Positions 44,201-55,800 of a stretch of DNA of 64,000 nt are shown here, piece after piece. The notes under the pieces are model-generated. The model worked only from the letters and a program-made list of their open reading frames with translations. It made no database searches and was not told the origin of the DNA. The stretch is from positions 23,908 to 87,907 of the forward strand of contig JTDE01001981.1 of NCBI GenBank assembly GCA_014338405.1, given 5' to 3'. The translations under genes and the position numbers were made by a program. How positions within the stretch are numbered: the stretch's first letter is position 1; each line of letters begins with the position of its first letter. Source of the stretch: Paragonimus skrjabini miyazakii. Its lineage: Eukaryota; Platyhelminthes; Trematoda; Plagiorchiida; Troglotrematidae.

Positions 44201-46225
44201 TAGGCTCAGTTATCCATGCGTGCTGTCAACTACTGTTCGGTTCCATTTAACTAGTCGCAGTTGAACGGCACAGACATGCTACTTGTGGTCATATGTTCGC
44301 TTTTATACGGGGACATCCGCTGCAGTCACTCTGTGGTCGCATGCGTTACTTGCATGCGTTAACATGTAGGACGTGAACATTCAGTATCACATACAATAGA
44401 ATCAACGACACTGTTAGCTGCTTGAGTGCGTTCTGACTGCAGAAGGACCTGGACGTGAGACGTATATATCGAATCCCACAAATACACGCTTGGATTAAAA
44501 TTAACGAGGCAGCTGGTGCCCTTCCCAGGTACCCATACAACGAGACAAATGGTTCAGTTCTCTCCGGATAACACTTTAACGTTCACATGTATTAGGATAG
44601 CACTATCTCCGAGAGTGCCGTTGTATGGCTCGTGACAATGCGGCCACAGTAGAGCCTTCAAACTGATCGCTGAAAGTTGTCAGAATGACAACCAGTGTGT
44701 TCGCAGATTATCTGTATCAAAAGACAACTTAACCGGACTAGATCAGAATCAAAGAAGTTTAAAAGCATAACAAAGACGTCATCAAACACCAAAACAATGG
44801 GGTGGGTCGAGAATTGACGAGCCTCCACGGTAATCGTTTGTTAAAAGGGACGTCTTGATTGTCCACACCAGTCTCTGGGTTGGAACATCAAATGCGCAAA
44901 ACGGTCCATCTCAGTCTGACCATATTGAGAAATAACACAGCAAACACTTCTTCATGAGGTTACTAAAAAGATGAAGTCGCAAGACTGACAAAAAGAACAC
45001 TCTGTGCTGCCATCCAAAAGACGACTGGTTAATCTGCTGATGAAGAATCGCAGAAGTGAAAAAAAAAGAAAGCAATAAGATGACTCGGTCAATTTTGGTT
45101 TTCTCAACAATCAGAAAACGCGAAAAGGATTGGTCACACTGCGCAGGACGGAAACGATTTCGACGGAAGAGATATTTCTCACCAAGGTATACCCAACGCC
45201 AACATCAAGTGTTTTTGACCCGGGGGGATGGACAAACACGGTCAATAAGAGAAGCTTCGATAACATGTCACATATGTCGTTTCCTTGGCACAGAAAAACA
45301 TTGCGCTAGTTTACAAGATCAATCTAATGACTGGTCATTACCCTACTAGCACACGAGGACACATGGCTCTTCTATCAGTGACTTCCAAGCGGTCCCTCGG
45401 GATAACTCGGCGAGGGTCTGTAGGCATCTGTTTTACTTACTTGGAGCCTACTCCAAGACACCGAAGACCACTATTGTGGAAAAGGTGGCAGGGAGTCCCC
45501 CCGTTTTAAATTTTCAAGTAAATCATTGTTGCGAAGTTCGCCCAAGTAGTAGGACGGAATTTTCCTTCAGACGATCCAGCATTTAACGAAAGAGGTAAAA
45601 AAGACTCCCATACAAAAGTAAACATTGCTTTATCAATTTTGGAGCATTCAATTCCAGCGGTGTCTTTAGCAGTGATGAGGGAGAGCGCGTCAACAATACC
45701 AGATGCATGGTAATGATAATTTCTTCGAAATCATCACGACAGTCATTTGAAAGGATGATGCTGTCGCTCCAAACAGGAAGTAGACGACACCCACAGGGAA
45801 TTTTCACACAAATACTGTAGAAAGTCTTAGGTGATGAAAAGCTGTCGGCAACGTGTTCAGTTACTTACAAAAAAATGGAGGCGCGTGTTGCAAAAAAAGG
45901 CACGCGAAAATAACTGATTAGTATTGCGTGTAATATTTTACCATAATGTTCACCAAGTCAGCTAGTATACAATAGCTGTCAGTTTCCAGGCGATCAGCTT
46001 CATGCAAGAAGAGGCATGGTAGCAACAATGAAATGCATAAAATCCCCAGGCTCCACGTTCAACCACTGCTCCACTGCCGCCAACGCTAATGAGCCAAAAT
46101 CTGCTGCTAAAGTGGCAATTTCCACAGTAAATGCTAGCCCCATACAAGGAAGGAGCAACACCAAGATCTGTTCAGTTTTTTTTACTGATGTATTTGCGGA
46201 TCGGGTGAAAAATAGCGGACCTAGA
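41225..46225. other. Five-kilobase stretch with no recognisable gene
   Basis: Frames are short on both strands. The longest, 41164-41613 on the - strand (149 codons, Ser/Thr-rich), overlaps the BEL/Pao end and resembles nothing I know. A basic frame at 45056-45349 (+) is also unrecognised. No tandem repeat or element end was noticed. Confidence 0.4.
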
Positions 46226-46650
46226 GGCTGAAATGGCGAGAATACACAGTAAGTATGAAGAGCTTACTAACATTCTGCACTGGCTGAACTCGACAGTTAA
46301 CATTCTAAATGCCCCAATTAGCACCGATCTTTAGACTACCGCTTATAGCCATGAAGATCTTTTAGCTGCTGGAATGTTTATTGACCCAACAGCTACTGAA
46401 CTGCACAAATGGAAACGCTGTGCAAGCAATGTGGTTGTGTTTAACGTGCCTGACAGAATACATTTGCTGTTCGTAAAAACGTTTTACTCAGGGCTAGTAG
46501 GACGGACAACCAGGACTGTCACTGTCCAAGACTTCGCGAGAAAGTAGAGCAAAAATGTTGTCCACTGTTATTGCAGTTCTCGAACGAACTTGCAGCAAAT
46601 GATTTCCAGATTCCCACAGAATTCATAGGAAGTCAGTCATGCGAACGGTC
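46226..46650 (+). pseudogene. LINE ORF1 fragment (copy 2)
   Basis: LAAGMFIDPTATELHKWKR followed by VVVFNVPDRIHLL parallels copy 1 ORF1. After a frame change, DCHCPRLREKVEQKCCPLLL and QFSNELAANDF match the C-x-C-x-RLR and CCPLL block of copy 1. The upstream part (GCTGAAATGGC...GAGCTTACTAACAT) is shared with 55515-55600. Confidence 0.65.
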
Positions 46651-46762
46651 GTTTTCGGTAATTCTCATCGGGCTTTTTACAATTACATAGGGTGCATGCG
46701 TTTTATATGTGAAAACTTGGAACTGGTCAAATAGATCATCAGAATCATAGACATGGGGTGGA

Positions 46763-47300
46763 TCACGGTCTACTGGAAGGAGGTGGGAATGTTGGTGAAT
46801 GTGTTACATCATCACACGTGACTGCCGTGAGACATGCATTTGGCGGTGTTAAGTGGTTCACGCCTGCTTGGGTTTCAAGTGGCTGTGGAATAGTTGGCCA
46901 AGGGAGATGTAGGGCTTGTACGAACTGTTTTCGGGCACACAGACAGGGGTTGTAGAGTCTGATTGCAATTGCCTCGGCCGTTGATAACAGTCGCAATCTG
47001 ACAGCTCTGGAGTGGGCTTGACGGACCTTGTAGATGACTCGGAAGGCTTCATCCTGGTCAATTTGATGACCAGTGTCAATTGGATGTGAACTGATTGCAC
47101 TGAAAATGGGCTTTATCGAACCATTACGAAGCCATTTTGGAAAGTGTTCGCAAATCTTTTCTTATAGCCGCCTTGTGGTTCTCCCAACATAACCTGCTTG
47201 ACAACAACAGCTCAGAGAATAAACACAAATAGAGGAAGAAAACCTAGGCAGGCTATCTTTAAGGTGTGGCAAAAGTACCGGGCAGGTCTTGAACGATAAG
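46763..47300 (-). pseudogene. Penelope-like element: GIY-YIG endonuclease
   Basis: On the - strand, downstream of the RT, CVYSLSCCCQAGYVGRTTRR corresponds to the Y-x(n)-GYVGR core of GIY-YIG nucleases as found in Penelope-like elements. It is followed, after frame changes, by an H-x(n)-DTGHQID-type block (LTLVIKL/ATGTGACACTGGTCATCAAA region near 47040-47090) and RLLSTAEAIAIRLYNPCLC with KQFVQALHLPWPT near 46880-46990. The nuclease would nick target DNA for insertion. Stops and frameshifts show it is dead. Confidence 0.72.
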
Positions 47301-47380
47301 ATGACCCGTGCTGCAGGGTAAACACTGTCGACTGCACTACAAACTCGACGGGTGATAGTTTCAATGGTAGCTTCCCTCTT

Positions 47381-48340
47381 TTATGATAGGGTGATGAAGA
47401 CGGACATTTTATCCATTGTCTGATCAATTTTATGCCTCACCTTGGGTTGCATGTTTCTGTCCAGGAATCTCTGCGGATATCCATTCTGACTTAGCACATC
47501 TCGAATGCGCTGGAGTTCATCCGATAGTGCATCCGGCGTGAATATCTTTTTGACTCTGCTTGTTAAGCAGCAAATCAACTTCTCCTTAAACTTCAACGGA
47601 ACAAAGCTGAGGAAGTGCGTTTTATGACCAGTCCACGTTTTTTCCTATGAACTGCTCTGTAAACTGACCCATCAATTCTACGGAGCATGGCAACATCTAG
47701 AAATGATAGTTGGCCATTCATCTGTAATTCGATAATGAATGCGATGTTTGGGTGCGCGCGATGAAATTCAGCTAGTAGAGAGCGTGTTTCATCTTCGTCG
47801 TTTAACAAGCAACATATATCGACAGCAATTATTGATGACATGACGTCGTTCGTTGGTTTCTGGTTCAGCCATGTATATGTTTGCCAGCAACGGACCCCAC
47901 GGAGAGCCCATTGCTACGCCATCACATTGTCTATAGAGCTTTTCATTGAATTGAAGCTGGACGTTTGAGGTGCAGAATAATAGTAGCTCTTTAGTCCGGT
48001 GATTGGAATGCCGACGTTGAGTTGTCTGTTTTCAATGTAAGCGCATAAGTAGTCGATAGTTTCTCCTAACGGCACGTTTGTGGATAACGAGATTACGTCT
48101 GAGGAAACCATTTTCTGAATCTTGATATTCAATGAATCAACCGCGTCGACGAAACTAAAGGTATATTTCAAACAGAATGGGGTCAGTTGCGATTTGATTG
48201 GTTCCGGTTGCTCCATTAGCCACTGGGCCAAGTCATGATACGGAGAATTATACATTTCGAGAGTCGGTCTCAAGGACACTCCACCTTTGTGCCACTTGAA
48301 ACCCAAGCAAGCGTGAATCACTCAACACCGCCAAATGCAT
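47381..48340 (-). pseudogene. Penelope-like element: reverse transcriptase
   Basis: On the - strand the order is WHKGGVSLRPTLEMYNSPYH, AQWLMEQPEPIKSQL, then VSSDVISLSTNVPLGETIDY, where functional relatives have S-F-D-V-x-S-L-F-T-N-V-P. After a break, GVAMGSPWGPLLANIYMAEP. The catalytic YVDD has decayed to a segment ending AVDICCLLNDEDETRSLLAE, with IELQMNGQLSFLDVAMLRR and DGSVYRAVHRKK following. Then the thumb, FVPLKFKEKLICCLTSRVKK and DELQRIRDVLSQNGYP. Penelope-like RTs are a separate branch of retroelements close to telomerase. This copy is inactive. Confidence 0.85.
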
Positions 48341-48439
48341 CTTCGCGACATCCACTCAAACATGAGTTGAAGATTGATATATCCCTAAAACTGGACCTCC
48401 CCACATGATATTGTGCAACCCTCTTTCCCATCTGTCATG

Positions 48440-49732
48440 CATTTCTTCAGCAGCTTAAATGTTGTGTCTGATAGAATCAATTTCATTCACTTATTACTCA
48501 TAAATGTAAGATCATTGATAAGTAAGATGCACATCTTCAGATCTTTCGTCTTCTTGTCTCATCCCCATATCATTCTGGTCACTGAGACGTGGTGCTCCCC
48601 TGATAATACGGACACACAACTAAGCCTCATGGGATATAATATACTTCGTAGGGATCGTCCCACAGAACGAGGCGGCGGATACATCATTTACCTAAAAGTG
48701 CAATTTTCCGCAGTCACACTTGACGAGCCTAGTCTTAATAAAATCGAGGACTTGTTGTGGTTAATGGTCTCCATAGGATCTCGCGACCTACTCATTTGAT
48801 GTATTAACCGACCGCCTAATGCTACTGGCAGTGACTTGACTGACCTCGTAGAGGCGATAAGTCATGTATCAACCATACCCTGCGAATACAAACTAATAGG
48901 TGGTGACTAACATGCCAGATATNNNNNNNNNNNNNNNNNNNNNNNNNNNNNNNNNNNNNNNNNNNNNNNNNNNNNNNNNNNNNNNNNNNNNNNNNNNNNN
49001 NNNNNNNNNNNNNNNNNNNNNNCTTTGAAAGCAAGCTGATATTGTTTCAAGCAGTCAACTGAATGGATGGAACCAACATGTCTCAGCGTCCACCAAACAG
49101 AAACATATTTTGGATCACATATTCATCACACGTATCTCGTCTGTAGGGATATTCGTCTTGGAAAAAATCCCAGGAAGTGACCACAATATCGTCAAGTGTC
49201 AGTTTAACCTCAATACAGTTATCAAACCCACAGTTGTATTGTACCGTCTCATCAAATACATCGATTGGATTACCTTCTCCTCTTCATTAGAATCCATAAA
49301 CTGGAATACGTCTCCTCTCCCTTTGGACCCAACGGTAGCAACGGAGGAATTTATCAACCACTTCTAATTTTGTATCGATATTCTGGCCCCCATGAAGAAA
49401 AAACGCGTTGATTCGTGTGTCCAAGGTAGAATCTCAACTGCAAAAAAGATTGGCAAACTTAGGTCACTTAAGTCGATGCACAGAAGAACACTGGACTTCT
49501 ACCCAGTATGCTTGCACATGCAGAATACGGAACGCAACTACGATATGCGAACGAAGAGAAGCTTGCGCTCGGCAGTGAGCAAAGGAGCGTGAGAATGATG
49601 CAACTGATTAGACGGAGAAATTCCATGAGGAACCCTCCTATAAAATTTATCAATCTCGAAGATACTACGGTTGTTGATGACCCAGTTGAAATATGTAAAC
49701 TCTTCAACTAACATTTTGCTGCTGCGTTTAGC
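48440..49732 (+). pseudogene. LINE endonuclease domain (copy 2)
   Basis: LLINVRSLISKMHIFRSFVF, HPHIILVTETWCSPDN and ERGGGYIIYLK show the intact N-terminal half of the domain; the TETW Glu is a metal ligand in this nuclease family. IEDLLWLMVSIGSRDLLI is the place where copy 1 carries repeat B. After a stop at 48797-48799 and the N gap (48923-49022), KQKHILDHIFITRISSVGIF and PGSDHNIVKCQF give the catalytic SDH. Further stops and shifts follow towards the RT. Confidence 0.83.
48923..49022. other. Assembly gap (100 N)
   Basis: This is exactly 100 undetermined bases between the GDFN region and the C-terminal part of the LINE endonuclease. Gap length is a placeholder. Confidence 0.95.
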
Positions 49733-50680
49733 GTGGGGAGCACAGTATTACCCGTTATTTCAATGATAACAACAAAAGTTATGTGCAATATTTCGATTGA
49801 TGTTAGAAGTAGTCGCTTACAGTTGTCTGCCGTTAAACCAACAATCCACACTGGACCTGATGGTATCCCGCCAGTGTTTATCAAGCAAGGAGGTGAGGAT
49901 GTACCCATCCTCTCACTAAGTTTGTCCACAGTAGGTAACTATCTTCCAATCAACCACACACCAATCTGCTCAAGAATGTTTGAAAGAATAATAAAAGCGC
50001 CCATCGTCGAAGTTTTAAGGTCACGAAATCTTAGAAACCTTTTGCAGCATGGTTTCCTTAGTAAGCGCTTTTGCCTGACATGTCAATTGGATTTTTCAAA
50101 CCATATATCGGTATCTGCCGATGCAGGGAATGCAGTCATTGTCATATTCCCAGAAGTGCAAAAGACTTTTGATCGTGTGCCCCACAAGCGCCTGTTAATC
50201 AAAGTAGCATCCCTTGGGATACAAGAACCCCTGTACAGCTGGATTTCGTCATATCTTGAAGGCCGACCCCGAACTGTCAAAATGGGAGATCACTGCTCAA
50301 CGCCAAAACCAGTATCTAGTAGGGTGATCCAGGGAAGCGTTCTGGGACCACTACCCTTCTTCAACTATATAAACGACGTATGCGATGTTATTAAACATGG
50401 CAAACCCTTTCTGTTTGCTGACGATATCAAAATCGTTCACACATTCCGCCAGCCCAGCAACCTCGCCTCGTGTCTACAAAATATACGACCTGACCTAGCA
50501 TCATTGAAGTCGTGGTGCAAAACATGGCTCATGACGTTTTCAGTAAACAAATCGTACATTATAACATATGGTTGTCAAATACTTAATGGGTCTGTCTCAC
50601 TAGACAGTCGTCATATTGACACCGCCACATCCGTTCGAGATCTAGGAATATGGTATTCAAACTCTTTCAATTTCTCTTAA
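49733..50680 (+). pseudogene. LINE reverse transcriptase (copy 2)
   Basis: This open frame has 315 codons. GPDGIPPVFIKQGGEDVPIL starts the domain. About 45 codons that copy 1 has (including the YKGGSR...NYRPIN approach) are largely deleted before PINHTPICSRMFERI. QHGFLSKRFCLTCQL, KTFDRVPHKRLL (first catalytic Asp), RVIQGSVLGPLPFFNYINDV and GKPFLFADDIKIVH (FADD box) follow, then DLASLKSWCKTWLMTFSVNK and SVRDLGIWYSNSFNFS before a stop. The catalytic residues survive but the deletion and flanking stops make activity unlikely. Confidence 0.87.
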
Positions 50681-51296
50681 CAAGTACGCTCCCAGATAAC
50701 AAGTATTAAAAAAAAACAATAAGCTGTATCAAAAAGACATTCGGTCTACCGGATGCAAGGCTGGCTGTTTAAAAATGTGTGCTACACCTCAACTTAAGTA
50801 TTGCACCTTCATTTATTGCCACCTACGCAAATCCGATAGGCTTGCTTTAGAATATCTCCAACGATCATTTACCAAAAACTTAATAGGAGATTCATCGTCA
50901 CTCACCTAAAGTGAACATTGTCAAACACTTGGCATTTATCCACTTCGGTTACGATGACTAAAACTGAATCTTACATTTCTCTATAAGCTGTTACACTCAA
51001 AGGCCATCACCAAATCGCTTGCCGTTAATTTCAAACACAGCTTCTCATATGGTCTAAGAAATAAGGATTCCACTTCGCCAACTCTGTCAGCTTGCAGAAA
51101 GATACGAGCCAACTTCTTTATTGTAAAACATTCCTATATTTAGTATAGACTTCCGAAGGAAATCAGAGCCAGTAACAGCATTCAGCATTTTAAAAAGGGC
51201 CTGGACAACTTCCTTACCCCATCAAACATGATGTCAGTTTTCAAACTTTGTGTATCATCTGATTACCTTTTTGAACATGGTCCAGATAACGTTTAG
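50681..51296 (+). pseudogene. LINE ORF2 C-terminal region (copy 2)
   Basis: The sequence continues past the stop in broken frames: CFIYCHLRKSDRLALEYLQ-type text at about 50805-50860, and finally FKKGLDNFLTPSNMMSVFKL with HGPDNV and a TAG at 51294-51296. Copy 1 ends the same way (FKRSLKTLL ... NGPHNI, TAA), which fixes the natural end of ORF2. Confidence 0.75.
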
Positions 51297-52134
51297 CCGT
51301 CAGCAGGATAAACGTATGTACCCATCTTTGCTATCAGTGTCCCATTTGAAACAGCTTGCCTGCAACTGTTTACTGTTTATTCACCGATTACTCACCCCAT
51401 CTCACACTGGGTTCATTACACACCCACGAAACCACATCATTTTCTTAATGTGCGTCACTTATACAGAGTTGTACTTAAACAAAATCAAAAACAAAGAAAT
51501 GACTATATGTCACGTATACTCTTTTTCACATATATATATATGCCCATTCGTAATAACCTGTTCACCTTGGTAATCAGTCAGTCTATAACTAACGATAGTC
51601 GGTGTTTACTGTTTACTTGACCAACATACAAAATCTCTCCACAGAAAACTGTTAAAAATCTCCCTCGTTCACCCTCTATAATAACATTATAACCTCAATT
51701 CACATCGTGCGTTTTCCCCTGCCTCAAACCCTGCCCATTATCCATTAGTAACTGGTGCGTACAATGAAATATTTATTATACTTTAAACATTGACCCTGTA
51801 AAGCAAACCAACGTCAAATATACATAATAAACCCATCGAAACCTCAATTCATACGGTGTTGTCCTTCCCGCCTCGTAATCTTCCTCGTTAGCCACAAACT
51901 GACGTCAAAATTTGGACAGAGTTTGGACTATCACGTGATAATCAAACTGGAAGTAGCTGCTGGTTGCACAATTATCGCACAATGCCATAACAATAATTCG
52001 CCAATATTATATACTTTATTGAAGAAACACAAAAATATTAATATCGCGTAAAGTTTTTGTCATAAAATATAACATCTACTTTAATCTTCATAATACATGT
52101 GATTACTTCATATTTTCCCATTTAACACATGACA
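51297..52134. other. LINE 3' flank and unassigned AT-rich DNA
   Basis: No recognisable frame is present. A (TA)n run lies at about 51530-51541. It probably includes the LINE 3' untranslated region. Confidence 0.4.
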
Positions 52135-52725
52135 CTGCGCTCATTTTCTTATCCCCAAGAGCAACCGTTATGCAAGAAATATATTTACGATGAATGGTCG
52201 CTCAAAATCCAATAGTGACCAAATGATTAGCGAGATTTTCAACTTCTTCACGTTTTCGAGCAGTCACCGAGGTCCCGCGCTGAAGTCTGCTTAATTCTCG
52301 CTGGATTTTGAAACTTCCCGTCCTCCCTCGCCGAAACTGAATTATTTCAACATCTTTCCGACTGGAGTTACGTCAAATAACGGCGAAAGCTTTCAAAGGT
52401 ACGTTTGCACGTATTTCCCGACGTGGCCTTGAAATATTTGAAACGTCGTCTTTGCTTAACCTTATAAAAGACATATTAATGTAACATCTCATTTTTTAAA
52501 CTAAATCTGTGGAACAGACAAACTATCTTCTTTCCTTATGTGCAAACCTTGTAAACTGTGACTAGTTCCCCTCTGATTATGTCTTCTTTTGTCAACAGAT
52601 TTCATGTTTGTTTTGTTATATATCTATTTGTTGCTTTGTACCGCATGGTATTATTTGTCATGATCGCGCACATACGAACGTGTTTCTAACAATTGTTTTG
52701 AGAAATATATTATTATTATTATTAT
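52135..52725 (+). repeat. Repeat B, copy 4
   Basis: This is full length in the opposite orientation to copies 1-3. It starts CTGCGCTCATTTTC at 52135 and ends in TATTATTATTATTATTATG at about 52709-52727. Blocks such as GGAACTTCCCGTCCTCC (with small differences), AACATCTCATTTTTT and TTTGTCAACAGATTTCATGT are shared with the other copies. Confidence 0.82.
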
Positions 52726-55495
52726 GATGCTTGAGTTTTTGCAGGATGCATGTAATCTGCCGGGACCCCCACGTGGGCGTTTAGGCGCGTCCATTGAGGG
52801 TGTAGAATAAATCAACCTAGACTTGATTGATTCCATAGACCATGTTGTACATGGCTGATGGACGAAGGACTTGAACATTCTCCTGCTGCAGTTGCAAATG
52901 GACGGAATGACTCCATTCAACAGTCCACGCTTACAATTGTGGCCTACCCTGAGATGGTTGGCAGCCCCTTCAACCCTGGTATTCGTGATGGGATAATTCT
53001 GCATTCTTTGTATACTGGTTAGTGTCACGGGATATCTGGTATACGTAAATGATACTTCATGATTCTATGGAATGATGGGTTAATGCTGTCAAAATTTAAC
53101 CCTCATGAGCAGGATGTTGTAGATTACGTAATTGGTGAATAGCCTACACGAATTTTATTCCCCAAGTGGAGAACCACACTAGTTGCGAGACATGCACAAC
53201 ATTAGGAGTGCACGGTACCTAAAAAGTTGTGTCTCCATCGAGTGACTGTTGCACATGAACATAATTGGACTTCAAATCCCGACCTCAACAGGATCTTTAA
53301 GTTGGTCAGAACCATTTGAAAAAGTTACACATTTTATATAATAGTCTATTTTCAGCCTGATTACGTGCACGTTGTGTCTCGGGATGATGAAGCGTTTGAT
53401 GACCCTATGAAGAACAAATACAACCAAAAGGAAAGCTCGTCTGAGGTAATCGTAAATAAACCAACAGAACAGTGATATGCCAAAATCCGGAGGTAACACG
53501 ATAGTTGTGGTTCGAGACGATTTAATCTGTGGTGGACTTCAACCGTTGAAAGGCTACGGAGTTCCGTCAGTTTCAGTTGTACATCGGTTCTGTGGCGTTG
53601 GAGGGAATAGTAAATGATAAAATTTATGGAAGATTTACCTTTTTACGTTTGCACTTGCATACTTTGTTGCTCAAAATAACGCATGCATTCTTTGGATTAT
53701 TTGGAATCAATGTTGCAGAAAACTTCGATTCACTTCACTGGGTTTTACGGCGAGTTCAAGCTGGTGTTAATTGTTCATTGTGACAGACACCTGGGTGGAC
53801 AATTAGGTCCCTATTCCGCGCCCCCGTTTGAATCGTATACGAGAAACTTCGTGCGGGTTCATGTGCCTACACCAAAGGTTTCCACTGCATAATGAAGAGG
53901 ATGTCGATGCGGTTGCCAAATGATCATGCAGTAGTGGATGACTGACGTGCAACGTTCATTCTGTTGGCAGCTAATTCAAAGCATCAGTCTCTGCATGAAG
54001 GCTTGACGTGCTGTGATCAAAAGCCGAACGCACTGTTGGCTGACGAACCACCCGCTGGCATAAACGTTGTCGCTGGAAAACGCACTAGTGGAGAGTGCTT
54101 CGGTACGTGTTCGCCTTCTTTGACAAGTTTGTGTCATCCAGCAGAGCATGAATAAGTTAATACTACCGTATGCACACACCTGCTTTTTGTGTGAATCAAG
54201 AAAGTATTCGATATGCAGGGCTATACTCAGGAATTGAAGAGTGTTGTATTTTATCTTGTCATACACACTTGGGAATGTTTCCGAACAATAAATCCCTCCT
54301 AACATCGGGACGTTTTTATCAAGGTGTGTATTACACGTTTGTCTATGGGCATTTATTCTTTCACATGCATCGCAATGTCTCATTTCTTAAAGACGTTTTG
54401 TTTAAGTCGTAGATAACGCGGTCTGTTTCCGCACGTTGGGCGAGACGAGGCTGCTCAACGCACCATAGGTTGCTTTTGAGCGGTATGACAGCTTTCATTG
54501 GCTCAACGCTCTACCAAGTGAAAATCCATCGTGCTACAAGTAACTATTTTTTGACCATCTTCGAATTTTTCAAATGACTCGCATTTGGCCTATAAATATC
54601 GGCGGATGCTGGAGTAGTTGCAGGATAGATCACCGTCAGACGCCACGGATATGAAGAGTCTTGGGGCTGAACGCAAAATGAATTCACGTTGCGCAACACT
54701 TGCAAACAAGGACCGTCCGTTCCGACTTCAGTTATGAAGTCGAGGAGAAGTGAAATATCATGGAGTATTCCGTCGAAAGTGATTGTTTTCCACCACCATC
54801 TCAACTAAAGAACGGCTCATGTTCGAAGGATGGAAACGCCAGTCCTCGTTTCCGGGCCCCATTGCCTCCGGTTATGTAAATGGTAACACGTGGTTTCGGA
54901 AGTACTTAGCCACACCATCATAAGTTCAACAATGGCTCAAAATGATAGACTTTGCATGAGGGAAGTTGTCAAGGAGGTCGGAGAACTAGGAAATGAGATT
55001 ACATGAATAGGCATTATGCATTGTCCCCAGGCGTAATGGAAAACTTGGTGTACATCAATGGGTGAGTGCACCCGTTATGTTATGCAAAAATTACTGACGG
55101 AATACATGGCCAAACCGAGTAGCGCGAGGAAAGTCAGCAATCGTATGTTGATTGCCTTCTCACTGTTGGCTTCAGCCAGTCTATGTGTAGATTTATAACC
55201 AACTTTCCGTTTTCTGACGCGGGATCTAACGTGAAAAAGGGTCATCTCGGCCTACCATACACGGATGTGGAACGATATGCTCGAAGATAAATTCTGAAGG
55301 TCGGACTGAAGGCAAAATGAATGCTATGGACGTGAATGACGACAGAGTTGCATTGTCATTTGCGAACGGACGAGTCGTTACAAATGTTTTGTTCAATAAT
55401 AAATTTTCGTGTTCATGTGAATCGTTGGTCGCGGACCTTGTTGATTTGGTGGATTCAATATCAAGGTTTGTTGTTATTTTCTTCCATTCTGGTTA
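52726..55495. other. Unassigned stretch, no gene seen
   Basis: Several frames of 70-135 codons occur on both strands (the longest is 53976-54383 on the - strand), but they overlap each other and match no family I know. No repeat was recognised. Confidence 0.4.
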
Positions 55496-55800
55496 GAAAA
55501 TTAACGGACACAGAGGCCGAAATGGCAGAACTGCACAGTATGTAGTAAGAGCTTACCAACATTTTGCTTAAAATAACATCCATCCTGAGACTACTACTCC
55601 TAACAATAGAGACCCCGTAGCAGTTGGAACGTTTATTGATGCAATGGCTACTGAGCTACACCAACGGCTACGCTGTACAAGCAAATCGTTTGAAATTCAA
55701 TTTATGCTGTTTTCCCGATGCTCCGCAACAACCGTACCTGTAAACGTGAGGAAACGACCTAGCCCTGATCTACCTGTCGTTGGTGCTACATTCTACGTCG
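55496..55800 (+). pseudogene. LINE ORF1 fragment (third copy)
   Basis: LTDTEAEMAELHSM, a stop, then VAVGTFIDAMATELHQRLRC aligns with AEMARIHS... and LAAGMFIDPTATELHKWKRC at 46226-46450. The FNVP and RLR blocks that should follow are not clearly readable, so only the upstream half survives. Confidence 0.55.

Larger units (their letters stand above)
46226..51296 (+). mobile_element. CR1/Pererê-like LINE, copy 2 (Penelope-like element nested)
   Basis: ORF1 sequence at 46226-46650 and ORF2 sequence from about 48440 to 51296 are in the same direction and of the same family as copy 1. In between, a reverse-oriented Penelope-like element occupies about 46750-48400. The distance from the ORF1 CCPLLLQF motif to the EN start is about 1.9 kb here against about 1.2 kb in copy 1. 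Removing the Penelope-like DNA leaves less than in copy 1, so a deletion also occurred. A 100-N gap lies in the EN. That the two LINE parts are one copy is an inference from order and orientation. Confidence 0.7.
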
